From Deltaproteobacteria bacterium IMCC39146 (GTDB taxonomy: Bacteria > Desulfobacterota > Desulfuromonadia > Desulfuromonadales > BM103), in the NCBI GenBank assembly GCA_030005635.1, contig JARUHP010000011.1:1-64000 (forward strand): a stretch of 64,000 nucleotides of DNA, read 5' to 3'. The translations under genes and the position numbers were made by a program. This document shows positions 17,801 through 25,933 of the stretch, one piece after another. Below the pieces are notes generated by a model. It was not told the DNA's origin, did not search any database, and was given only the letters and a program-made list of their open reading frames with translations. Every line of letters begins with the position of its first letter. Position 1 is the stretch's first letter.

Positions 17801-20800
17801 TGTGGTATCGCGAGACGGGCTTGAATCGGAACAGCCAACGTTGTCTGGCCATGGTTACGTCGAATCGTGCGGAATTGCTTGACCAGCTTGAGCATGCGTT
17901 GCTTTTTTTGCGTGACAATCCGGATAAGATGCTGGGTGGCAATGGCATGAATGGCACGGTGCTCTCCACGAGCATTCGCGATCGACTTTTCTATGCTCCT
18001 TCACCTCTTGCAAAGCAAGGTAATGTTGCGTTTGTTTTTCCCGGCTCCGGTAATCATTTTGCGGCAATGGGACGTGACCTCTCAGCGCGTTGGCCCGCTA
18101 TCTACAGTCATCAGGATGGCCTGAGCAAGTTCCTGGCCCGGCAGTTTTTATCCGAAAGTTTCTGGAAGTCTGAACTGACCGAGACGCTGCATGACGACCA
18201 TAATGCGCTGGTTATCGGTCAGGTTGCCCTGGGCACAGCCGTCAGCGATCTGGTGCGTAGCTTTGGTGTCGAGCCCAGCGCTGTGAGCGGTTACAGCCTT
18301 GGCGAATCGGCCGGGCTCTTCTCTTTCGGTGCTTGGCAAGATCGCGACGGTATGTCGCAAAGGCTGGGCGAATCGACCCTCTTTACAGAACAGCTTGCGG
18401 GAGAATGCAAGGCCGCTCGCAAGGTCTGGAACTTGCGTAAGAATGAACAGGTCGACTGGGTCTTAGGTCTTGTCGATGCCCCTGCAGAGAAGGTGAAAGA
18501 GGCGCTCGTCGGCAAAGACAAAGCTTATCTTCTGATCATCAACACACACAAGGAATGTGTGGTTGGTGGTGATCGTTACCAGGTCGAAGCCCTGGCGCGC
18601 GAAGTCAATGGCTACTTCTTCCCTCTGCGTGGTGTAACCACAGTGCATTGCGAGGTTGCTGAACCGGCGGCGAAGCCTTACCGGGAGCTGCACCTCTTCC
18701 CTGTGACCGCACCCAAGGACGTTACTTTTTACAGCTGCAATCTGGGTAAGAGCTATAAGGTCACCACTGACAGCGCTGCCGATGTGATTCTCGCCCAGGC
18801 ACTGGAGACGGTTGACTACACCAAGGTCATCGAGCAGGCCTACGCTGACGGCGCACGTATTTTCCTCGAGATGGGACCGGGCAATTCCTGTAGTCGGATG
18901 ATCGGCAACATCCTCGAAGGCAAGCCGCACATGACCCGCGCGGCTTGTTACCCGGGGCAGAAAGCCACTTCCTTGATCCTGCGTCTGCTCGCCAATTGTC
19001 TGGCGGAGCGGGTGACGGTCAATCTTGATGCGCTTTACCCGGCGAGCATGCCCGTCGCTGAAAAAACTGCCGGGCCGCGGATTGAAACGGTGATTGGTGG
19101 CGCGGCGTTCACTCCAGCGCCAATGCCGGACAAGGAGCTTGGGACCCCGGTACGCAGTACGCGGGAGGCGGGACGTGAAAACCTTGAAGAGATAAATCCT
19201 GTACCCGTTACGGCAGTTGATACGGGGGCGATTACTGATCCTTTGTTAGCGCAGATGGCTGAGACGGCGGCTTTGAATGCCAAGACTCATGAAGCCTACC
19301 TTAAGTTTGCCAGCACCATGGAGAAGACGCTGACCGAAAACATCAACCTGCAGATGTCTTTGCTGCAGAAGATGGCTGTCAATGGTGATGTGATTCCTAG
19401 GCCTGAACCTGTGGTTCAAGCGGGACGCGGGATGCGGGACGTGGGACGCAAAAATCTTTACCAGCCCCCGGCTTACAGCCCCCAGCCCCCGCTTTTTGAC
19501 CGCGACATGTGCATGGAGTTTGCCATCGGTTCGATCGCCAAGATGCTCGGCCCTGAATTCGCTGAAGTCGACACTTACCCGACCCGCGTCCGCTTGCCCG
19601 ATGAGCCGTTGATGCTGGTGGACCGTATCCTGACGGTTGAGGGCGAGCCGCGTTCCATGACCAGTGGCCGGGTGGTGACGGAACATGATGTTACTGCTGA
19701 TCGCTGGTACCTTGACGGCGGCCGCATTCCCACCTGTGTTGCTGTTGAAGCTGGCCAGGCCGACCTCTTCCTCTCCGGTTACCTGGGGATCGATTTTGTC
19801 AGCAAGGGCAAGGCGGTCTATCGTCTGCTCGATGCCGTAGTGACCTTTCATCGTGGTCTGCCTGTTGTTGGTGATGTGATCCGTTACGATATCAAGATCG
19901 ACCATTTCTTCCGCCAGGATCAGACCTATCTCTTCCGTTTCAACTTCGAGGGCACCGTAAACGGTGAGCCTTTGCTGTCGATGCAGAACGGTTGCGCAGG
20001 CTTCTTTACCGAACAGGAACTGGCTGCGGGCAAAGGTATTGTCCACACCAAACTCGACTTGATGCCGCAACCCGGTATCAAACCTGATGATTGGCGTGTT
20101 TTGGCGCCTTTGACCGTGGAATCTTACGATGGAGCTCAGGTCGATGCCATCTATGCTGGTGACCTCCCGGCTGCCTTCGGTGAACTCTTTACTGGTTTGA
20201 ACCTGACAAAGCCATATACCTTGCCGGGCGGGCACTTAAAGCTGGTCGACCGAGTCATAGAACTCAACCCGCAGGGTGGTCGCTATGGCCTCGGCCAGAT
20301 TCGCGCCGAGATGGACATCAGTCCGGAAGACTGGTTTTTAACCTGCCACTTTTGTGACGATAACGTTATGCCCGGCACTCTGATGTACGAGTGCTGCATG
20401 CACACCCTGCGTATCTACCTGTTGCGTATGGGCTGGATCGGTGAAGAGGGCACCACCTGGTGCGAACCGATACCAGGTGTGGATAGCGGCTTGAAGTGTC
20501 GCGGCCAGGTTATCGAGACGACCAAAACCGTCACCTACCAGGTGAGTATCAAGGAGTTGGGTTACGGCCCCGAGCCTTTTGCCATTGTCGATGCGCTGAT
20601 GTTTGCCGATGGCAAACCGATCGTCGAAATTCCGAATATGTCGATTCGCCTGGCCGGTCTGACCCGCGAAAAAGTTGAAGGTTTGTGGCTAGGTAGTAAA
20701 GGGACAATCCCGATGCGGGGACAGACCCCAACCAGCCCCCAGCCCCCGACCCCCAGCCCCCGGGTCCTATACGACTATGAAAAGATCCTGGCCTTCTCGG

Positions 20801-21840
20801 AGGGCAATCCTTCCGAGGCCTTCGGTGAGCCTTACAAGGTTTTTGACAACGAGCGTAAAATTGCCCGCCTGCCGCGGCCACCGTTCCAGTTCCTCGATCG
20901 CATTGTTGATGTCACTGGTGAGCCGTTCAAACTGCTTGAAGGGGCAACCTGTGAAGCCGAGTATGATGTGCCGTCTGATGCCTGGTACTTCAAGGCGGGA
21001 AGACAGCCGGAGATGCCGTTCAGTGTCCTGCTTGAAACCGGCCTGCAACCGTGTGGTTGGTTGGCCGCCTATCTTGGCTCGGCACTGACCTGCGCAACGG
21101 ACCTCAAGTTCCGCAACCTTGATGGCAATGCCATACAGCACCGCCCGGTTACCCCGGAGTCAGGAACTTTGACCACCAAGGTCAAGATCACTCGTGTCGC
21201 CAGCAGCGGCGGCATGATTATCCAGAATTACGATTTTGAAATCAGCGATCATTTCGGCCCGGTCTATACGGGCGACACGGTCTTTGGCTTTTTCTCTGCA
21301 GAGTCTCTCGCTCAGCAGGTCGGCGTGCGAGAAGCTAAACCATACCAACCGAGCGCGCAAGAGATTGCCCGTGCTGAGCAGTTTGACTATCCCACTGAAT
21401 CCCCTTTCCCGGAGCAGAAGATGCGTATGATCGATCGCATTGAACTGTTCGTTGCTGATGGTGGCCCGGCGGGGCTTGGCTTTCTGCGAGGAAGTAAGCT
21501 TGTTGATCCAAACGAATGGTTCTTCGAGGCCCACTTTTACGAGGATCCCGTTTGTCCTGGATCCCTTGGTCTTGAATCCTTCCTGCAGTTGCTTAAGATC
21601 GCGGCGGTCAAGCGCTGGGGTGGTACTGCCGATACTGTTCTTGAGACCATTGCCCAGGGCGAGCAGCATCGCTGGAACTATCGAGGTCAGATTATTCCGA
21701 GCAACGATAAAGTCCTGGTCGAAGCTGTCATCACCTCAGTTGATGATGAACAACAGTTGATGAAGGCTGATGGTTACCTTTCTGTGGATGGCAAGGTCAT
21801 CTACCAGATGAAAGACTTTTCGATCCGAATCAGGAACTGA
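14851..21840 (+). CDS. pfaC: PfaC with built-in acyltransferase: KS-CLF-AT-DH-DH
   Basis: A 2329-residue partner of PfaA, two bases after it. The first ketosynthase (about 1-440) is complete, with Cys194 in DAACASS and ECHATGT. The second KS (about 480-910) is a chain-length factor: the Cys position is Glu671 in SSEENSG, although ETHGSG and a GH remain. Next comes an acyltransferase (about 1035-1340) with Ser1149 in GYSLGE, the PfaB-type motif. The C-terminus has FabA-like double-hotdog dehydratase/isomerase units (about 1550-1960 and 2000-2329), with CHFCDDNVMPG and AHFYEDPVCPG catalytic-histidine motifs. No AGPAT or thioesterase domain is attached. Separate pfaB is absent because its domain is here, as in myxobacterial Pfa3. 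Linkers near 19141-19491 and 20729-20762 contain repeat DNA. Confidence 0.93.
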   Translation: MKHGKSVAIVGVGGIFPMSPTLDRFWETITGNVDTSRQPPQGRWLLDPDEAFDPTIGAPDKVYSKKACFIDNESDTSSIAGLDIDADFLSGLDPMYRLLLRTGHQAFSDGRIDQVDRQKVGVIIGNLALPSEHSSIMAREYLGRTFAEKILGADAQPELTSVDPLNRYVAGLPAGLLAKALGLGGTCYTLDAACASSLYAIKLAVDELLAGRADAMLTGGLARPDSLYTQMGFSQLHALSPSGTCSPFDANGDGLVVGEGSGMFLLKRTEDAVRAGDHIYAVIRGIGLSNDIGGSLLAPASEGQLRAMRSAYQQAGWSPSDVDMIECHATGTPVGDVVEFSSLKSLWGKDDWTSGQCVIGSVKSNIGHLLTAAGSAALMKTLLAMKERTLPPTANFKQPAKGVELEKSPFRVLQQAKPWKQRKQGQPRRAAVSAFGFGGINAHLLVEEWIPKKPAKSSVTYPPSFKKKSPPIAIVGMGAHLGPWDSLDSLRSRFLGDEKIVKPELPSRWWGAEESRWFKNKGYKKSDFKGFYVSDAQATPGVFRIPPKEVEEMLPRQLLMLKVADEALQDAGIKKEDLLFTGVFIGTGMDLNATNFSFRWGLEKLARRWAQQLGRDLSEAELNDWIAALRESAGPALSANRVMGALGSIVASRVAKEFKVGGPSFTLSSEENSGLRALEVGVRALQEGSINRAIVGAADMAGDLRAVLGRHENKPFSKSGVTRPFDKNADGSLVGEGAAAVILKRLDDAKQDGDHIYAIVKGVGTATGGQVEEEFTDSDAYTLSLERASLESGATPESISYLETHGSGLASEDALEAKALGEFFGAKQTKNPCYIGSAKADVGHAGAVAGLASLIKASLCLETQILPPLRNLQSLRYDWVRGKRNFIAPEAAQFWLRNRVEGPRRVLVSGLGNDGTCSHVVLEGFENKAGSAQATTVKRPLGALDEGLFVLEADHVEGLLKKISQLQDFVAMAPDGGIEELALLWYRETGLNRNSQRCLAMVTSNRAELLDQLEHALLFLRDNPDKMLGGNGMNGTVLSTSIRDRLFYAPSPLAKQGNVAFVFPGSGNHFAAMGRDLSARWPAIYSHQDGLSKFLARQFLSESFWKSELTETLHDDHNALVIGQVALGTAVSDLVRSFGVEPSAVSGYSLGESAGLFSFGAWQDRDGMSQRLGESTLFTEQLAGECKAARKVWNLRKNEQVDWVLGLVDAPAEKVKEALVGKDKAYLLIINTHKECVVGGDRYQVEALAREVNGYFFPLRGVTTVHCEVAEPAAKPYRELHLFPVTAPKDVTFYSCNLGKSYKVTTDSAADVILAQALETVDYTKVIEQAYADGARIFLEMGPGNSCSRMIGNILEGKPHMTRAACYPGQKATSLILRLLANCLAERVTVNLDALYPASMPVAEKTAGPRIETVIGGAAFTPAPMPDKELGTPVRSTREAGRENLEEINPVPVTAVDTGAITDPLLAQMAETAALNAKTHEAYLKFASTMEKTLTENINLQMSLLQKMAVNGDVIPRPEPVVQAGRGMRDVGRKNLYQPPAYSPQPPLFDRDMCMEFAIGSIAKMLGPEFAEVDTYPTRVRLPDEPLMLVDRILTVEGEPRSMTSGRVVTEHDVTADRWYLDGGRIPTCVAVEAGQADLFLSGYLGIDFVSKGKAVYRLLDAVVTFHRGLPVVGDVIRYDIKIDHFFRQDQTYLFRFNFEGTVNGEPLLSMQNGCAGFFTEQELAAGKGIVHTKLDLMPQPGIKPDDWRVLAPLTVESYDGAQVDAIYAGDLPAAFGELFTGLNLTKPYTLPGGHLKLVDRVIELNPQGGRYGLGQIRAEMDISPEDWFLTCHFCDDNVMPGTLMYECCMHTLRIYLLRMGWIGEEGTTWCEPIPGVDSGLKCRGQVIETTKTVTYQVSIKELGYGPEPFAIVDALMFADGKPIVEIPNMSIRLAGLTREKVEGLWLGSKGTIPMRGQTPTSPQPPTPSPRVLYDYEKILAFSEGNPSEAFGEPYKVFDNERKIARLPRPPFQFLDRIVDVTGEPFKLLEGATCEAEYDVPSDAWYFKAGRQPEMPFSVLLETGLQPCGWLAAYLGSALTCATDLKFRNLDGNAIQHRPVTPESGTLTTKVKITRVASSGGMIIQNYDFEISDHFGPVYTGDTVFGFFSAESLAQQVGVREAKPYQPSAQEIARAEQFDYPTESPFPEQKMRMIDRIELFVADGGPAGLGFLRGSKLVDPNEWFFEAHFYEDPVCPGSLGLESFLQLLKIAAVKRWGGTADTVLETIAQGEQHRWNYRGQIIPSNDKVLVEAVITSVDDEQQLMKADGYLSVDGKVIYQMKDFSIRIRN
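19141..19491 (+). repeat. GGGACG and CCCCCAG repeats inside a pfaC linker
   Basis: 19141-19178 and 19421-19449 carry tandem GGGACG/CGGGATG units and 19461-19491 carries GGCTTACAGCCCCC-type units. They are in frame and encode low-complexity linker between the AT and DH domains. The same GGGACG text is intergenic at 41705-41733. Confidence 0.6.
20729..20762 (+). repeat. CCCCCAG-type repeat in the second pfaC linker
   Basis: Tandem CAGCCCC/GACCCCC units in frame between the two dehydratase units, encoding a proline-rich hinge. Confidence 0.6.
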
Positions 21841-21874
21841 AACAAGTCAATAAAGAGAATAACAAGGTCGTCAA

Positions 21875-21958
21875 CACAGAGGCACAGAGGGCTCAGAGAA
21901 AGTTAAAAAAAGATCGTCCCTTGCTCCTGTTTTTCTCTGTGCCCTCTGTGTCTCTGTG
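21875..21958. repeat. CACAGAGGCACAGAGG-type inverted repeat
   Basis: The left arm at 21875-21902 and right arm at 21931-21958 are inverted copies of about 27 bp with two or three mismatches (CACAGAGGCACAGAGGGC against GCCCTCTGTGTCTCTGTG). It can form a strong hairpin followed by T-rich text and may end pfa transcription. Confidence 0.65.
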
Positions 21959-22013
21959 GCTCAGTTTTTATTGGTTTTAGACCAGAATCAACGCAACCGG
22001 ACGCTGATTGACG

Positions 22014-22042
22014 TTGACAAGGATGATCTGAAAGCTTTTAAA
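22014..22042 (+). promoter_or_regulatory. Candidate promoter for oleABCD
   Basis: A perfect TTGACA at 22014-22019, then 17 bases, then TTTAAA (4 of 6 matches to the -10 consensus). It lies about 90 bases before oleA. Confidence 0.4.
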
Positions 22043-22130
22043 TCTGCGTCCAATTAAAGAATTTGCCTGTCCGCTTCGCAGCAGGTAGTATGTGGCTAGC
22101 TTGGCACTAATAAGACTAATGGTGGTGTGA

Positions 22131-23174
22131 ATGAAGTACTCACGAGTATACGTTGAATCGGTCGGCTACGAACTGGCGCCGATCGTGGTGACATCGACGG
22201 AGCTGGAAAGCCGGCTGAAGCCGATGTACGACGCTTTGCATATTCCCATGGGCCAACTGGAAGCCTTGACCGGTATCAGGGAACGCCGTTGGTGGAAACC
22301 GAATACGCGGATTTCGGAAGGGGCGATCGCTGCGGCTAAAAAAGCTTTGCGCGAGCGCAAAATCTCGCCAGCTGATATCGGCGCTGTGGTCTATGCCGGT
22401 GTTTGTCGTGAGCACTTTGAGCCGGCGACCGCCTGCCAGGTGGCCTCGGCTCTCGGTATCCAGGGTGATGTCGCCGTTTACGATACCTCAAACGCCTGTC
22501 TCGGTGTTCTTAATGGTGTCCTCGATATTGCCAACCGCATCGAGCTGGGCCAGATCCGTGCCGGGCTCGTAGTTGCCTGCGAGAGCTCCCGCGAGATCAA
22601 CGAGATTATGATCCAGCAGATGCTGGATAACCCGACCATGGAGAATTTCACCAAATCTCTGGCTACTTTGACCGGCGGTTCAGGTGCTGCTGCTGTTCTC
22701 CTCACCGATGGTTCTTTTACGCCGGCCCGGCGTCCGCGATTGCTTGGCGGTATCAACCTGGCCGAACCTCAGCATCACACCCTCTGTCGTTGGGGGATCA
22801 AGTCCGATGATCCCGAAAATCACGTTCCTTACATGCAGACCGATGCCGTCGCCGTTATGAAATATGGCGTTGAGTTGGGGAAAAGAACCTGGGATGCCTT
22901 TGCCAAGGAGCTGGATCTGACGACCGACCGTATCGACAAGGTTATCTGTCACCAGGTTGGTGAGGCTCATCAGAAATTGATTCTGCAGACGATCGGGCTT
23001 TCAGCGGACAAGGATTTTTCCTCGTACGAATTCCTCGGCAACATGGGCACGGTCTCCCTGCCGGTAACCGCCGCGATTGCCAATGAACGTGATTTCCTGT
23101 TACCCGGCGATACCGTAGGTTTTCTTGGTATCGGTAGTGGCCTGAACTGCCTCATGCTCGCCATCCAATGGTAA
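22131..23174 (+). CDS. oleA: OleA: head-to-head acyl condensing enzyme
   Basis: A 347-residue thiolase-fold enzyme of the FabH/3-oxoacyl-ACP synthase III group. OleA joins two activated fatty acyl chains to a 2-alkyl-3-keto acid, the first step of long-chain olefin synthesis. The active Cys123 sits in DTSNACLGVLNG. GIRERRWW near residues 48-55 and the His in KVICHQVGEAH fit the OleA branch. The end, FLGIGSGLNCLML, is typical of the fold. The length is normal. The ATG at 22131 has only a weak GGTGGTG upstream. It begins the oleA-B-C-D set next to the pfa genes, which suggests that its substrates are the polyunsaturated chains made by PfaA/C/D. Confidence 0.92.
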   Translation: MKYSRVYVESVGYELAPIVVTSTELESRLKPMYDALHIPMGQLEALTGIRERRWWKPNTRISEGAIAAAKKALRERKISPADIGAVVYAGVCREHFEPATACQVASALGIQGDVAVYDTSNACLGVLNGVLDIANRIELGQIRAGLVVACESSREINEIMIQQMLDNPTMENFTKSLATLTGGSGAAAVLLTDGSFTPARRPRLLGGINLAEPQHHTLCRWGIKSDDPENHVPYMQTDAVAVMKYGVELGKRTWDAFAKELDLTTDRIDKVICHQVGEAHQKLILQTIGLSADKDFSSYEFLGNMGTVSLPVTAAIANERDFLLPGDTVGFLGIGSGLNCLMLAIQW

Positions 23175-23351
23175 TGGCGTCGTAAAAAGTCCGTCCTACT
23201 GCGTTGCCACTATTTTTCAGGCCTTTCACATACTGATGTATGTCTGCACCCCTGAAATACAGCGACGCCTTGTGGACCGAAATTTTTGCTTAGCCATTGG
23301 CTTTCCGGGAGAGTAAGTTTTTTCAGCAATTTTTTTGTAAAGAGAAGATAA
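23175..23351. repeat. Intergenic GTCGTAAAAAGTC element
   Basis: The spacer between oleA and oleB begins with GTCGTAAAAAGTCCG, a motif also present near 328. It carries a small hairpin (CACATAC/GTATGT around 23226-23242). No gene is seen. Confidence 0.4.
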
Positions 23352-24266
23352 ATGAGCGATCTCTACCCCTTTGAAAATAATTTTCTGGAACTGAACCAGA
23401 TTAAATACCACTACCTTGACGAAGGCCAGGGTGACCCTGTGGTCATGGTACACGGCAACCCGAGCTGGTCTTTCTACTATCGCGACCTGGCAAAGACGCT
23501 GCGTGATCGTTATCGCGTTATCGTCCCCGATCATATCGGTTGCGGTCTATCTGACAAACCCGGTGACGAGGATTACTCCTATACCCTTAAGCAGCGGGTC
23601 GATGATCTCGACGCTCTGCTTGAACACCTTGGGGTGTGTGAGCGCATCACCCTGGTTGTTCATGACTGGGGCGGCATGATCGGCATGGCTTATGCCTCTC
23701 GTTATCCCGAGCGGATTGCGCGTCTTGTTATTCTTAACACCGGGGCCTTCCACCTCCCGGAAGGCAAGAAGTTCCCGCTGGCTTTGAAAATCTGCCGTGA
23801 TACCGCGGTCGGTGCCTTCCTGGTGCAAAAGCTGAATATGTTTGCCCTGATGGCCGCGAGAGTTGGCTGTAAGCGCAACCCGATGTCGGAGGCCTTGCGC
23901 GGGGCTTACTGTGCTCCCTACGATACAGTTGCCGATCGCATTGCCACCTTGCGCTTTGTCCAGGATATACCGCTCAACCCGGAAGACCCCGGTTATGACC
24001 TGATTACAGAGGTCGAAGAGGGCCTGGATCGCTTTGCCGATCTGCCGATGACGATCTGCTGGGGTATGAAGGATTTTGTTTTCGACAAACATTTCCTCAA
24101 AGAATGGCAGCGCCGTTTCCCTAAGGCGGAAGTGCATGCTTTTGATGACTGCGGTCATTACATCCTTGAAGATGCCAGCGATGAAGTGATCCCGATTATC
24201 GAACAATTCCTGGCTGCCAATCCCCTCGACCAACCGGCCGCCGCATCTCCTGACGAGAAAGCGTAA
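23352..24266 (+). CDS. oleB: OleB: alpha/beta hydrolase, beta-lactone decarboxylase
   Basis: A 304-residue protein of the haloalkane-dehalogenase branch. OleB removes CO2 from a 3,4-dialkyl beta-lactone to give the cis-olefin. The nucleophile is Asp105 in VVHDWGGM, not Ser, as in the dehalogenase/OleB group. The oxyanion region HGNPSWSFYYR is at about 34-44, DHIGCGLSDKP at about 60-70 and the catalytic His lies in DDCGHYILED near the C-terminus. A cap domain lies between. AAGAGAAG precedes the ATG. The stop overlaps the oleC start by one base (TAATG), so translation is coupled. Plain alpha/beta hydrolase annotation would miss the role; context with oleA, C and D decides it. Confidence 0.9.
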   Translation: MSDLYPFENNFLELNQIKYHYLDEGQGDPVVMVHGNPSWSFYYRDLAKTLRDRYRVIVPDHIGCGLSDKPGDEDYSYTLKQRVDDLDALLEHLGVCERITLVVHDWGGMIGMAYASRYPERIARLVILNTGAFHLPEGKKFPLALKICRDTAVGAFLVQKLNMFALMAARVGCKRNPMSEALRGAYCAPYDTVADRIATLRFVQDIPLNPEDPGYDLITEVEEGLDRFADLPMTICWGMKDFVFDKHFLKEWQRRFPKAEVHAFDDCGHYILEDASDEVIPIIEQFLAANPLDQPAAASPDEKA

Positions 24267-25933
24267 TGAGCCAGACGGTCTCAGCCAATGTTGCCGCGCA
24301 CCTTCCCGAGATGGCGAGGTTGCAGCCGGAAGCGCCGGCTATCTTCATCCCGCAGGGTCTTGATGCCCAGCAGCAGACCACCTACGCAAAATACACCTTT
24401 GCCGAGCTTGATCAGGAAAGTGATCGTATGGCAGCGGGCCTGGAAGCGATTGGGGTCAAGCGTGGTGTCCGCACCGTCCTCATGGTTCCCCCCGGTTTCG
24501 AATTCTTTGCCCTGACCTTCGCGCTTTTTAAAATTGGCGCAGTGCCGGTTCTGGTCGACCCAGGTATGGGCGTTAAAAATCTGAAAACCTGTCTCACTGA
24601 AGCCCAACCCGAAGTCTTTATTGGTATTCCAAAAGCGCATCTGGCCCGTGTCCTCCTTGGCTGGGGCAAGCCGACCGTCAAGACGTTGCTGACCGTCGGC
24701 AAAAAGTTTTTCTGGGGTGGCTCGACCCTCGACAAAATCCTGAGTAGCATCCCAAAAGACCAGCACTACCAGACAGCGCAGACCGCTGATGATGAAACCG
24801 CGGCGATTCTTTTTACCAGCGGCAGCACCGGCATACCCAAAGGCGCTGTCTACAGTCACGGTAACTTCTCTGCGCAAGTGGAGATGCTGCAACAAGTCTA
24901 CGATATTCGTCCCGGTGAAATTGACCTGCCGACTTTTCCGCTCTTTGCTCTCTTCGCACCCGCCTTGGGCATGACCTCTGTTGTCCCTGAAATGGATTTC
25001 ACTCGCCCGGCTGATGTCGATCCGCTCAAGATTATTGCTGCCATCGAGAAATTTCAGATCACCACCATGTTTGGCTCTCCGGCTCTGATTAACCGGGTCG
25101 GTCGTTTCGGCGAAGCAAACAATATACAGTTGCCGAGCCTGAAACGGGCGATCTCCGCCGGGGCGCCGGTCCCCGCAGCGGTACTGCAACGCTTCACCAA
25201 TATGCTCTCTGATGGTGCCCAGGTGTTCACCCCCTATGGAGCCACCGAGGCCTTGCCCGTGTGTTCGATCGGCAGCGCTGAGATCTTAGGCGAGACCCGT
25301 CACGCAACGGATCAGGGCAAAGGCGTTTGTGTCGGCAAACCGGTACCGAATATACAACTTGAAATCATCGCTATCTCCGACGCTCCGATTGGTGTCTGGG
25401 ACGATGGGCTGAAACTCCGCGTTGGCGAGATCGGTGAGATTGTTGTGAAAGGCCCGCAGGTCACACAAAGCTATTTCAACCGCGAGGAGTCCACCGCACT
25501 TGGCAAGATTGCTGACCCGGAAACCTCTGGCTTCTACCATCGCATGGGTGATCTTGGTTATCTTGACGAAAAGGGTCGCGTCTGGTTCTGTGGTCGTAAG
25601 GCGCACCGGGTTGAGACCACTGAAACGACCTACTTCACGATCCCCTGCGAGGCAGTATTCAACACCCATCCGGAGGTGTTTCGCACCGCCCTGGTTGGTG
25701 TTGGTGAATTTGGCAGCCAGAGACCGGTTCTCTGCATCGAGTTGGAAAAAGGGGCTGACACCTCAAGCCTTGAAAAGATACACCAGCAATTAATTGCTAT
25801 AGGCGCCGAGCAAGAGGTGACCAGTCAGATAAAAACCTTCCTCTTCCATACCGAATTCCCTGTCGATATTCGTCACAATGCCAAGATTTTCCGTGAAAAG
25901 CTGGCTGTTTGGGCCGGGGAGAAGCTGTCATGA
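24266..25933 (+). CDS. oleC: OleC: beta-lactone synthetase (AMP-forming)
   Basis: A 555-residue ANL-superfamily enzyme. OleC uses ATP to turn the beta-hydroxy acid into a beta-lactone. Visible motifs are the AMP-binding loop FTSGSTGIPKGAVYSH (about 189-204), TPYGATEALP and MGDLGYLDEKGRVWFCGRK (about 428-446). The C-terminal lid is retained. The length agrees with OleC of Xanthomonas and Shewanella. It is not fused to OleB, unlike in some actinobacteria. Start and stop overlap both neighbours (TAATG before, ATGA after), showing a tightly coupled oleBCD unit. Confidence 0.91.
   Translation: MSQTVSANVAAHLPEMARLQPEAPAIFIPQGLDAQQQTTYAKYTFAELDQESDRMAAGLEAIGVKRGVRTVLMVPPGFEFFALTFALFKIGAVPVLVDPGMGVKNLKTCLTEAQPEVFIGIPKAHLARVLLGWGKPTVKTLLTVGKKFFWGGSTLDKILSSIPKDQHYQTAQTADDETAAILFTSGSTGIPKGAVYSHGNFSAQVEMLQQVYDIRPGEIDLPTFPLFALFAPALGMTSVVPEMDFTRPADVDPLKIIAAIEKFQITTMFGSPALINRVGRFGEANNIQLPSLKRAISAGAPVPAAVLQRFTNMLSDGAQVFTPYGATEALPVCSIGSAEILGETRHATDQGKGVCVGKPVPNIQLEIIAISDAPIGVWDDGLKLRVGEIGEIVVKGPQVTQSYFNREESTALGKIADPETSGFYHRMGDLGYLDEKGRVWFCGRKAHRVETTETTYFTIPCEAVFNTHPEVFRTALVGVGEFGSQRPVLCIELEKGADTSSLEKIHQQLIAIGAEQEVTSQIKTFLFHTEFPVDIRHNAKIFREKLAVWAGEKLS

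Larger units (their letters stand above)
21841..22130. other. pfaC-oleA spacer with a large hairpin and a promoter candidate
   Basis: 290 bases separate pfaC from oleA. They hold a long inverted repeat (21875-21958) and a TTGACA-led promoter candidate (22014-22042), so ole may be transcribed separately. No coding sequence is seen. Confidence 0.55.
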
